Of a stretch of DNA of 64,000 nt, positions 25,931 to 37,300 are shown in pieces. This DNA is from Xiphias gladius. Taxonomy: Eukaryota > Chordata > Actinopteri > Istiophoriformes > Xiphiidae. How positions within the stretch are numbered: position 1 is the stretch's first letter; each line of letters opens with the position of its first letter. A program made the translations under genes and the position numbers. A model generated the notes under the pieces. That model did not search any database. It was given only the letters and a program-made list of their open reading frames with translations, and was not told the DNA's origin. The stretch covers positions 1,908,100 through 1,972,099 of the forward strand of contig NC_053421.1 of assembly GCF_016859285.1 (NCBI RefSeq), written 5' to 3'.

Positions 25931-25936
25931 AAACTG

Positions 25937-26366
25937 TTGGAAACAGCAACCAAGTTGTTGCGGGATTTGAATCTGGTGGGTTACGACCAATAAAAATATT
26001 GATTGAATAGCAATTAGAGAAAACTAGTTTATTGTCATGGAAGAAACAGAATGGCCCTACATATGTTCTTAGCTGAAAAAGGAGGTGTTTGCAAAATGTG
26101 TGATGATGTGTGCTGTACCTTTGTTCTAAACAACAGCCCCTGATGGAAGCATTACTAGAGCCATCCAGGGTTTGACAGCTCTCTCAGAGGAGCTGGCAGA
26201 AAATTCAGGTGTGGACAACCCCTTTACCAGAATGATGGAGAATTGGTTTGGGAGGTGGAGTGGATTAATCTCTTCTTTTCTAGTCTCTATTGCAGTTGCA
26301 ACGGCCCTCCTCTCTGTCTTGGTTGTTGCTGCATACCATGCCTACGGGGACTTATCCAAAGACTAA
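25937..26366 (+). pseudogene. Broken retroviral env, transmembrane subunit
   Basis: Codons at 26090-26116 form a C-X6-C-C motif just after a region resembling the gamma-type immunosuppressive segment. A frame change between about 26,129 and 26,141 separates this from the downstream part (26,142-26,366), which keeps an ectodomain stem, a hydrophobic membrane span (about 26,265-26,335) and a short cytoplasmic tail ending at TAA/TAG-type stop 26364-26366. The part before 26,040 carries stops and is hard to frame. The surface subunit is absent. This is a decayed fossil and not an intact captured env. Confidence 0.75.
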
Positions 26367-26618
26367 TTGATACTGCCATAACAAAGACAACGATGTATCC
26401 ACAAATACAAACTGATGATTATGATAATGTATCTGATTCCATGACCTATACTTAAGAATGTACCCTGTGATGATGAGTGAATGGCCCATGACGTATACTA
26501 TGAAAATCTGAATGAAGTGTGGTGTACAGATGCTACAGATGTACTCTGACTCACTTGTATAAAAAAACATTTTTACAATGTTTTTGATTTTGTGCATAAA
26601 GTATAAACAGGAGGGAAA

Positions 26619-27030
26619 TGTTGGAAAAATCCTTACCCTTTATGCTCATGACTGTGTAATCACCTCGTATTGACCTTGTATTATGACTTGTGTGAGAGTC
26701 TGTGCAACTATCTCGTGAAGACAGAGGCTTCGCCCAGGGGAGGACGTGAACACCAGAGAGGAAAAGGGCATTCTTGTTCCTCTCCTCAAGGCCATCTCAC
26801 TTGTCTATTCCTGTATGATAAGCAAAGAACCATGTGTGTTATATATGTCAGCGAGAATACAAGCCTCTGCCCATCTGGCATTATAAAAGTCTCATGTGAA
26901 GCCTGTATTTTTGAACATTTGCACTGCAGACTCTGTGTGTGTAACTTCTTCCCTTTATGCAAGAATAAACAACCCACTCTTGTGAATTTCAGGAGGTGTT
27001 CCTGAGCTTGTTTTTAGAATTTTCCCATCA
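26619..27030 (+). repeat. Retroviral 3' LTR
   Basis: It starts TGTTGGAAAAATCC right after a polypurine tract (AAACAGGAGGGAAA) and ends TTTTCCCATCA, so the ends form an imperfect TG...CA inverted repeat. AATAAA at 26964-26969 is placed as expected for the R region. Length is about 412 bp. Confidence 0.82.
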
Positions 27031-27064
27031 TGTTTTTTAGTACACAGTGTGGGTATTCAATATT

Positions 27065-27442
27065 TGTTGTGTTATCTATTGTGCCTTATGTTATATGCAG
27101 CTACATGTAAGCCAAGAAGAGATCACACTTCACTGATCAACAGGAAACACAGAAACACAGGACATGACCCCAACGGTCAAGGAAACAGGAAATAGGAACA
27201 AGCAATAAACCACAAGGCGGGCTTTACATTACGCCCCATTGGGCTGACTGAAACATACAGCATATAAAGACACACACATAGAGCTCAAGTCAGATCTCTT
27301 CATGGTATTGCTGCTTGTGCTGACCTGATTGATCTCCGCTCTCTGCAGACAGCGAATAAATACTCATACTTATTCAATTGAGTTTCCGTACTTTGTTTCC
27401 ACATCTGAACTGGGAGAGACTGTGGCTGAACAGGTCACAACA
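27065..27442 (+). repeat. Possible second solo LTR
   Basis: Ends TGTTGTG (27065) and CACAACA (27442) are exact inverted 7-mers. Inside are a TATA-like CATATAAAGA (about 27,261-27,270) and AATAAA (27,356-27,361), in promoter-then-poly(A) order. No matching target-site duplication flanks the 378 bp. It differs from the adjacent LTR in sequence. Confidence 0.4.
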
Positions 27443-27639
27443 ACAGCTATGCCAGTTACTTTCCTGCTGACAATGTAAATGTTTACTGGCTAGAGTCAAC
27501 ATTATAATGCACTCGCTCAAGCCAAAGAAGCCTTAAATAAGTGTAGTTGAAACCATTTAAGTCCTCACACATATAGGGGGTGCACTGTCACAGTGAAAAT
27601 GAAATCGTTGTAGTATAAATCATTCAAACAATCAATAGC

Positions 27640-28374
27640 TCAGGGTGTCGCTGTGCGCGCTCCCGCGGAGCTCATGCACTTCTCGGCTGGTAGGCAGTCT
27701 CCGCCCTCTCTGACGCAGCAGAGACGTGCGGACTTATTTTTATATAAATACGTTGGATTAATTTGCATTTACTTTATACACAATTATATATTACCTATAT
27801 AAATGTCACTGTAAATTTTGACGATTGTCCTCTTGATTTTGGATCAATTTGTTTGTTGTCATTTTTACGCGGGAGGTCAGAGGTTACTAACAAAATGGCT
27901 GAAAACACTGACGCCGCAACCATAATGCTATGAGCCGCCGGACAGTAAGGGCACATTCGAATGTTTTGATGCGCGGCGACTGCTGCAGTCATTATGTGGA
28001 CCTATCTCTTCTATACAATACCGACTGCTAGTCATGGCAGACTTATATTTATCGATAAGGAAACTGTGGTTGCAACAAAAACACTGTACAGCCGTCTCCT
28101 GGGGGATACAAACCGAAGCTAAGGCACTCATTACACAGAGACTAGTACAGTGCTGATTCGGATTTGACTACGACCGTCGTTATTTTGTTACATGTAAAGT
28201 TTTTGTTACTGTCGCTTTAGAGGGCACCTTTTTACTGTTTGCAGTCTGGCAGATGTAAGAGGTTGCTGAATCTGAAGTTACCCAAATAGACAAACACGGC
28301 TGTTAAGAAGGAAACGTCTCGGAGCAGGGGTACGGCACGTTGAAACTTCATTCAAGACACAACAACAAACGAAG
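27640..28374 (+). promoter_or_regulatory. taf2: taf2 promoter and 5' UTR region
   Basis: This stretch has locally high GC and CpG density (27,640-27,740 and 27,900-27,980) against an AT-rich background, which fits a housekeeping promoter. CAAAATGGCTG at 27893-27903 matches a YY1 site, common near the start of such genes. No clear TATA box is visible. The transcription start cannot be fixed by eye. The taf2 ATG at 28375 has a modest context (GAAGATGA). Confidence 0.5.
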
Positions 28375-31300
28375 ATGAACAGGAAGAAGGATAAAGGATT
28401 TGAAAGCCCGCGCCCCTTTAAATTATAAGTTCTTTTCTTTTGCCTAAAAAATGATGAAATGGTTTGCATTCATGTTTGATAGTAAAGCAAAGTTAACGTA
28501 AACTTAGCTAACATAACGTCAGCTTAAAAATAGGCAACTCTTGCTTAGCTTACAGACATTAGCGTTGCACGTAAAAAACAGTGAGCATATCTTATCTAAA
28601 TATTGCTGACAGGGAATATATAGTTACGTTCATTGTTCAGATTTACATCATACATTGACTTAATTTTTCTGTCACTGCTTTTACGACCCACCAGATGGTG
28701 TGCATCAACAACATCAACTTCCAGAGGAAGTCTGTCATCGTGAGTACAGCAGTTACAGTATACCAAAAAGTATAAAACGGCTCTCCATGTGTAATATTGC
28801 ACCAAGTAGCCTCCTATCCACTTACTGCACCCTTTGTAATATTATAGTTGACAGTATGAATTGACTGCTTTACAGTAGTGTTCCCTCTTTTCTTTTCCAT
28901 CTATTTACACGTTATACTCATTCAATCACGGGAAATTACCAACTGCATTAAGGATAATTCCTTACTGTATGGAAAAAGTATTACACTTGCAACTTAGGTG
29001 TATTGAACAGTCTTATGATTCATAGTTTTTATTTACTAGATGTAATGCAAATATTATATGTCAGACCTAAGCTTTTATTGTGTTACAGCCCTACAGAATT
29101 GTGTTGTGTTTGGAATATTTTTCAGTGAACAAATTCCTTTATGCAGCTCACCCTGGGGTTCTAATCCAGACCATGAAACAATTTCCGCTAATGATTATAG
29201 TTGTAGTCCATTTTCACCAACTGCTGTCTTTTTTTTTTTTTTTTTTTTTTTTTTTGGCATCCCTTAGGGTTATGTTGAACTGACTATATTCCCCACAGTG
29301 GTCAACCTGAACAGGATCAAGCTTAACAGCAAACAGTGCCGCATTTACAGGGTTCGAGTCAATGAACTTGAAGCCCCATTCATTTACAATGACCCCACGC
29401 TGGAGGTGTGCCACCATGAGTCAAAGCAGTGAGTATATCAGTGTATTATACACAAGCATTGTCTGCTTATTAGATTAACTTTCAGAAAATTGGAAATACA
29501 TTCGGTTGTTACAGTTAAGTGTGGGGTAAGACACTCCTATCTGTAGTAGTAGAGAAAGTATTGGAGAGAAAATGTTTTTATTTTTATTGTCTGCCTACTT
29601 TAGGAGGTATGTATGGTGATGATATTATTTTGTGTAAATGTTTTATGTGTGTCTTTGCAGGAGAAACCTCAACTATTTCTCTAGTGCCTATACAGCAGCA
29701 GTGAGTGCTGTGGACCCTGATGCAGGACATGGGGAGCTGGTCATCAAAGTTCCCTCTGAACTCTGGAAACAAGGAGATGGTAAGAGGCAAAGTGTACAGG
29801 CCACTAACAATTAAAGAGGCTCACAGAGGTCTTTTGCGTTATAGATAATGTGAAGTTTAGAGGATTTGGAGTATAAAACAAGTTATCATTTTGTCAACAA
29901 AAGTCCCACATCATCATCACAAAATTGTTGTAAAAGTCCAAAATTTTAATTCCTTATGACATGGGTTGATATGGTTACATGAGATGGATCACCAAATTTT
30001 TTTAGCACAACTGAAATGAGGTTCAAACCTAATTACATACAGAAATTAAACCATAAGGTCATGGCTAATACACTAATGTTCCTGTTTTTTGTGTCCCTCC
30101 AGATTTGAAAGTTTTAAAGGTGTACATAGAATTTTCCCTGGACCAGCCAAAAGGGGGTCTCCACTTTGTTGTTCCTGATGTGGAGGGCAGCATGGCGGAG
30201 AGAGGAGCTCATGTGTTTTCCTTTGGATACCAGAACTCTACCAGGTATCAAAAATGTGTTTATAATTACCCAGTTTTATAGGAGTTGATTCAGATAAATA
30301 CCTTGTTTTTAAGAGCTGTCCATACATAGACAATGGCAGTTAAAAATTAATTCCAGCAAGAATTAACCATGACATACCGTATATCACCTGGTGGATTGGT
30401 CCGTTTGCTAGCATGCAGTTATAGCCACATTTGAGACAATTTTTGATGCGACATTTAGATCCTTTTTGAATAATTTAAAATTTGGTTGTTGGGTACGTTT
30501 CAGTCTTTGCCCACAGAAATTGAAAGTAAGAACAAGAGTGAAGCATGAACTGTTTTCTAAATAACAGTTGGCAAGTACTCTGTATATACCAATCGGAATG
30601 GTCAACTTTCAGTCTTTTATCTGTCTTGTTTCTGGTTTCCCGTGCTAGAGCATAAGCACAGACTTTGTCACCTTTGCTGCTCATGCTTTTTGTGTCACAT
30701 TTTCTACCTAGTCTAGTAGTTAAAATATTGTCAGCAGTTATCTCCAGCTGTCTTTGTGCAGGGTTTCCTGTTGAGGCCTTAACATTTGACTACCCACTGT
30801 TGAGCAGGCAGGACAGGACTCCAAGCACTATGTCAAACTTTAATGGACTGCTACTATTCTGAAAACTACATGAAAATGAACATGTAATATACCTGTATGT
30901 ATCAATGGATTGGACTCTTATGTTATGGTCATTTAAAAAAATGACTTGCCATAAAAAAAAATTCTATTTACAAAGCATAGCAGAATATACAGCTGAAACC
31001 TTAAAGTATACTGCACTTTCAAAGCAGTCTGACAGACCAAGAATGTAATAAATCCTTGAAAACTTGATGTCCAAACTTATCACAAAGGTGTAACAATCAA
31101 AAATAATCCATTTGTTTTCATTTAGGTGGTCCGATGTTAAGGGGGAAATGTACAAAACATTATTCTTTAAAGTGCTAGATTTCTTACGTCCTCCAACCAT
31201 TGTCTGTTAAATTAAGTAGTAGTATAGACTCTTCCTTGCACTCTAAGCTCACTATCTTCACTCCTTTCTCTTTTGGACATTTCCTGTTACTAACACTTAC

Positions 31301-34300
31301 ACCTGCCTATAAAGGTCAACTAGTAAACCCCAAATAACATTAGGCATTGTATTTATTCGTGTTTTTAGACTATTCTTAAAGCTCATAAGATTGACCTCTA
31401 CCCTAGATTCTGGTTCCCCTGCGTGGATTCTTACTCAGAGCTGTGTACATGGAAGCTGGAGTTTACCGTGGATGCTTCCATGGTGGCAGTGTCCTGTGGT
31501 GATCTGGTGGAGACCATCTACACCCATGACATGAGGAAGAAGACTTTCCACTATGTCCTCCCAATTCCAACAGCAGCCCCTAACATCTCTCTTGCTGTGG
31601 GGCCCTTTGAAATCCTTGTAGACCCCTACATGCATGAGGTGGGTTTATAGTGAACAGTGGTGGGTTTAAATGATGATGTTGCTGCATGTAGTTTGGTATT
31701 GGAAAATGATATCTGTATCATGGTTTTTAATGTCTACTTTGATTATTTTTAGATCAGAAAAAGATACAATGCTGTGATTCATTTTCTGAAAATTTGATTT
31801 TACTTCTATAAAATGAAATAGTAAGCAAAGTATCACTTAAACTTTCTGACCAGTGTTTTCAGTAACACAAAGAACAAGTCAGAGGAGTCAACAACTCAGA
31901 TCATGCAAAGATATCCAGAGAGTCCTTTTCAATGAGCTAAGGAAGTTAGTGTCGATCAACAGAAAGTAAGACGAAAAATTTGAAAAACAGTTCAATATTT
32001 AAGTCATTTACCAAGCCCAGATACACACATTCTCTGGTTCCAGCATCTCAGATGTTAGGATTTGCTACTTTTCTATGTTTTCTATTACTGTAAAAGGAGT
32101 ATCTCTAGGTTTGACCCTTCTTGAATTTGGCCAGATAGTTGCTGCCAACCCACTGGTCACATACATGTGTAGTAAGAGGAAAAAGTGTCAACTACTATAT
32201 TTACTGGGATAATTGCTCAAAAACACTACATAATACAGCCATCTGTAAAACATTATGAGATGGACTAAACTGTTGCTCGCTACAATGTAGTAATAAATGT
32301 AGTCGTTGTAATGTAGTAATATTTAGTCAATCTTTGTATGTTCTAGATGTCCCTAAACACAAGGTGGCAGTATTGACATTAAGGTTTCCTTCACTCCTAA
32401 ATTCCTGCACACACAGACTGCACATTGTAATCACATAACCTTAATTACCCAAACATATTTATTTGATGAATTCATTGAGGTAGAATGTAGTATATGCACA
32501 CCCAGCCTGTGTACTCTGTGATTGTAGTAAATGCAGTAAAGAAATACCAGGGGGACATCCCATGTATTCTATGGTAACTGTCATTAATTTTACAGTTTCT
32601 GTATTTCCCAGACAGTGGTAAGACAGAGGAACCAGAACAGGCAATAGTATTACTGTTGTGCTCTCACTAGAGAGTTAACTTTAATAGTACCAGCTCTCAA
32701 ATGTGAAGATTTGCTTATTTTCTGTTGTTTTTTTTTTAAAATGGAAAATCCTTGGGTTTGAACTTTGTCTTTTTATTATAGATATTTTTCACTTTTCACT
32801 TTTCACTTCCTTTTTCTGACATTTTACAGACTAAACAATTAATTAACAGGTTAGTCAATCATGAAAATAATCATTAGCTATAGCCCTAATTGTATTGGCA
32901 CCATTATCAAAACTTTTTGAAATATAGAAAGTCCCAATTGATAACTAACATTATACTTCGTCTTGTCCCCATACAGGTGACCCATTTCTGCCTGCCACAG
33001 CTGCTGCCACTGCTCAAACACTCCATGTCTTATCTGCACGAGATATTCGAGTTCTATGAAGAGATCCTGACATGCCGCTACCCTTATTCCTGTTTTAAGA
33101 CTGTGTTTGTGGACGAGGCCTATGTACAAGTGTCCTCCTATGCATCCATGAGCATCTTTAGGTAATCATGATATAGTGTGTTCCCCTGCTCCTCTGTCCT
33201 TTCAGGTCATGATGGGATTGGTAGATTTCTTTACTCATGCACATGTTCGTGCAAACCTGTTTTTTGTGTGCAAGAAATAACCAGCTATAGAAACCTTGTG
33301 TGCGTGTGTGCCATTCCCATTCACTCTGAAACTTCAGCTGTTGCCTCTCTGTCTTTCAGTACCAACCTGCTTCACAGTGCTATGATAATAGACCAGACAC
33401 CACAGACTCGCCGCTGTCTGGCCCAGGCCTTGGCTCAGCAGTTCTTTGGCTGTTTCATTTCCAGGATGTCATGGTGAGACATAACTTTTCATAGTTTAGC
33501 AAATGTCCAACCTGAGACATGAGGTCTAGTCCACAAAGTCAGATTTGCTGTTTAGAGCCTGAAACTATTGAAGGTTCCATTGTCATTGGGTATTGGCAGT
33601 GTCAGTCAAAAGACTGCATGACAGTATTTGAGTGCATTTTTCTGCATCTGTCAGGAAACTAAAATAAAACAAAAACAATGCAACAACCAAAACAAAGCTT
33701 GTTACTGCAGAAAGAACCTAGCACTTGTGGCCAATAGAATATCACTGGGTTTGAGATGATAACATCCTATCACTGAAAGATTCCTTACCAATGGTATTCA
33801 CATTAGCTGAAGATCTAATGTCCTTGAAAGAAGCAATGTTTTTTTCTGGATGGATTGAAATCTCTCACTACCAACCTACATCTACTGTATGTCTAGTTTT
33901 TTTTTTTTTCTTGATCATGCATGTCTGAATTCCTGTCTGGACCATCAAACCAGGGTTATCAAGCTCTCTTTTCTTTACATTCTTTACACAATTACTTATT
34001 TCAGTGTTCATTTGACCAACTGAGTGCAACACCATGAATGCCTTCAAGAAGAGACTGTCCAAATATTAACCTCATTTGCATGATTCATCATAGGTATAAA
34101 TAATTTTCTTTTACCTTCAGATGTGATTAGACAACATGTTGTACGAACTAGGTCGTTTGAAGTATTCTGTGACTTTGAGTTTCATGGGGAAAAGGTGATA
34201 TGTGTTCAGCGGTGGACAGATTACAATAAGCTTCAGTGGCCAAATTGGAATTAGTGTTTCGAAGCGTAGTCACATACACAATGTACAAACTATTTTCACT

Positions 34301-37300
34301 GAAGTTAAGGTTGTCACATTCACTCCGTAGTATTCAGGTCTTTTTGAGAATTGTGTTATCATTTAGCTCTCAGATTTTTCCATTAAAGCTGGTGACGAGA
34401 GAGTTACTACAGAACTAAAATATATTTTCAGTACTAGGAGGCACAAGATGGGCCAGCACTGGCCTGAATGAGTGCATTGGCCAATATGATGGATCGCTGT
34501 GTTTGCTGCCTGACAACTTTGCCACTGTGGTTGGTGTGTGTGAGAGACTGAGGGAACAATTCAGGGGGGTTTGCTTGTGTTAAAAGACCCATCAGTAGGA
34601 TTTAAACATTCTAGTGCCTCTAGTGCTGTTCATGTTAAATTCTTGCGTGTCCTTCCTTTACCTCTCATCCTCCATTCTGCTCCTCTCCTTTCCTCTTTTA
34701 TCCTCTCAGACGTCTAAACACGCATCAGATGTGGGACCTTGGTTTGCTAATGTTTTGAGCTGACTGGTGTGTAAGAAAAGACCTAAGGAAAGTCAGTCAG
34801 ATCTCTTTGATTTTAGCAAAGCATGGTGATGCCTGCTAGCAATTAATCAGAGTGGGGGTTAACTGTGGCCTGTAATTGAAAACAGGCTGTGCTCCGTAGC
34901 CTGTCAAACGTATACAGTTAGGCACATAAGTATTTGGACAGTGACACAATTTTCGTAATTTTGGCTCTGTACACCAACACAATGGATTTGAAATGAAGCC
35001 AAAAAGATGTGATAGAATTGTAGACGTTCAGCTTTAATTCAAGGGGTTTAACAAAAATATTGCACTAACCGTTTTATTAATTACAGCTATTTTTATACAT
35101 AGTCCCTCATTTTCAGAAGCTCAAAGATAATTGAACAAACTATTAATTAAACAAATTAAAATACTAGTGTTATTTTTGGTATAGTATTTTTTTTTTTTTT
35201 TTTTTGATACTTGGATGAAAATCCTTTGTATTCAAAGACTGCCTGAAGTTTGGAACCCATGGACATCACCAAATGCTGAGTTTCCTCCCTTGAGATGCTT
35301 TGCCAGGCCTTTACTGGAGCCGCCTTTAGCTGCTGCTTTTTTGTGGGTCTTTTGCCCTGAGTTTTGTATTCAGAAAGTGAAAAGCATGCTCAGTTGGGTT
35401 GAGGTCAGGTGACTGACTTGGCCAGTGAAGAATATTCCATTTCTTTGCCTTGAGAAGCTCTTGGGTTGCTTTCGCAGCATGTTTTGGATCATTATCCATC
35501 TGTACTGTGAAGCACCGTCCTATTGGTTTTACAGCATTTGCCTGAATCTGAGCAGATAGTATAGCCTTATACATTTCAGAATTCATCCTGCTACTTCTAT
35601 CGCAGTCACATCCTCAATAAACACCAGTGACCCAGTTCGATTGGCAGTTGTACATGCCCATGCAATAACACCATGTCAGACACATGATGTGTTATGCTTT
35701 GGATCATGAGCCGTTCCTTTCCTTCTCCATGCTCTTCTCTGTTCCTATCATTCTGATCCAAGTTAATCTTGGTTTCATCTGTCCAAAGAGTCTTGTTACA
35801 GAACTGGGCAGGCTTTTTAAGAGGGTTTCTGGCAAAGTCTAATCTGGCCTTACCAAATTGTTGATTTGGCCACTCTTAAAGTTTCTGCTGTCTGATAGGT
35901 TTTTATTGTTTTTTAGACAAATGACGGCCTCCTTCATTTGCATCGACACCTCTACGGACCCGTATTGAGAGTTCTGAAGGTTTTGTGTTTTATCATACTT
36001 TTCCAAGCCTGAACTTGGGACTTCATTTAAAGAAAGGTTCCGGTGGTCTGTGAGGTTGAGATCACAAAAGAAAGGAAATTCCACAATTCTTAAATAGCAG
36101 ACATAATATGATCCATAGACAGTGTAGTAGAGCAAAGTGTGGATCAAATCAAGTAAATTACTTCTCTCCATAATGTTGATTATAGCAGATACAAAGATCA
36201 AATCATCTATATTACATAAACCAGACGGGATTCAGTTCAGCTTCAAGTGGTGAAACCACCAAGGTTGAATCAGCATGTTGTCTCTTTTTTTTTTACAAGC
36301 TAATAAATCCAGGTTAAATAATGAAAGTTTTGAATGCCATGCCAAGTTCCTTCCAAGAAATACCCTGAGGGTAGAATTCACTATTACAAAGTGATGAAGC
36401 AACTCAAGAGTGGCCTTAAATGCTTTCCAAAGGTTTTCCACTTTGAAAGAGCCTAAGCGAATGTGGGAAAAGGATTAGAAAAGTCAAACTGAAAGGGATT
36501 TTATCGTCAAACTCTGTTTCAAATGATTTAGTTTTGTAACTCTGTGTAATTTATTTTGGCAGGATTGTTAAGTAGCTTGCCACTTCTCGTTGCCATATAT
36601 CTGATGGTAAACAGAGTCTGTACAAAGTCTGAATGATTGCAAATCTGAAGTTTATTCACTTCAAAATAAATGAATGGACAGAAACTATGGAGTTAAACTG
36701 CAGTCATATTCATTCTGAATAGGTCGTGGAAAGGTTGGAGATTTACCATAAATCTTGCAGGGAATTAAATTCACCCATAATGATTCATTGATATTTTGTA
36801 ATGTTTTGTACTTTGGAAGCCTAAATTGCCATGACATAATATTTTGTTTCTTCTCAAGGGCGGATGAATGGGTGTTGAAGGGAATCTCAGGTTACATCTA
36901 CGGCCTCTACCTGAAGAAAACCTTTGGAGTCAATGAGTATCGGCATTGGATAAAAGAGGTAATAGTTTTTTTTTCAAATGTTTTTTCTCTGTTTGTCCTG
37001 TCATAACACTCAGATTTTTCCCCCTAGTAAATTGGTCAGCAGAGCTGGTAATAGCTGCCCAACTGCTGCAGTTAGGCTATGATTAGAATGGGGTCTAAAT
37101 TGTGGGTGCTAAGTTTTTCTTAGAATTGATCAGAGCTGGAACAAGTCCTTGGTTTATTGATTAGTTGATCAGGAGAAATATAATTGGCAACTATGTTGAT
37201 AATCGATTACTTGTTTCAGTCATTTTTCAAGTAAAAATACTCAAAAATTGCTAAACATTCTAAGGTTCCAGCTTTTAAAATGTGAAGATTTACAGCTTTT

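Larger units (their letters stand above)
25931..27030 (+). mobile_element. Endogenous retrovirus remnant: 3' env and LTR
   Basis: Only the 3' end of a provirus remains: the transmembrane half of env, a polypurine tract (26605-26618) and one LTR. No gag, pol, primer-binding site or 5' LTR is seen in the 900 bp upstream, which holds a Tc1 remnant and a possible hAT fragment instead. The env features suggest a gamma-type retrovirus of fish. The copy cannot encode virus. Confidence 0.8.

Noticed and set aside
35868..36415. Inverted 10-mers GGCCACTCTT/AAGAGTGGCC as ends of a new element
   Set aside because: The left word is internal to the Tc1 transposase N-terminal region, so the match at the right is more likely chance or a stray Tc1 scrap.
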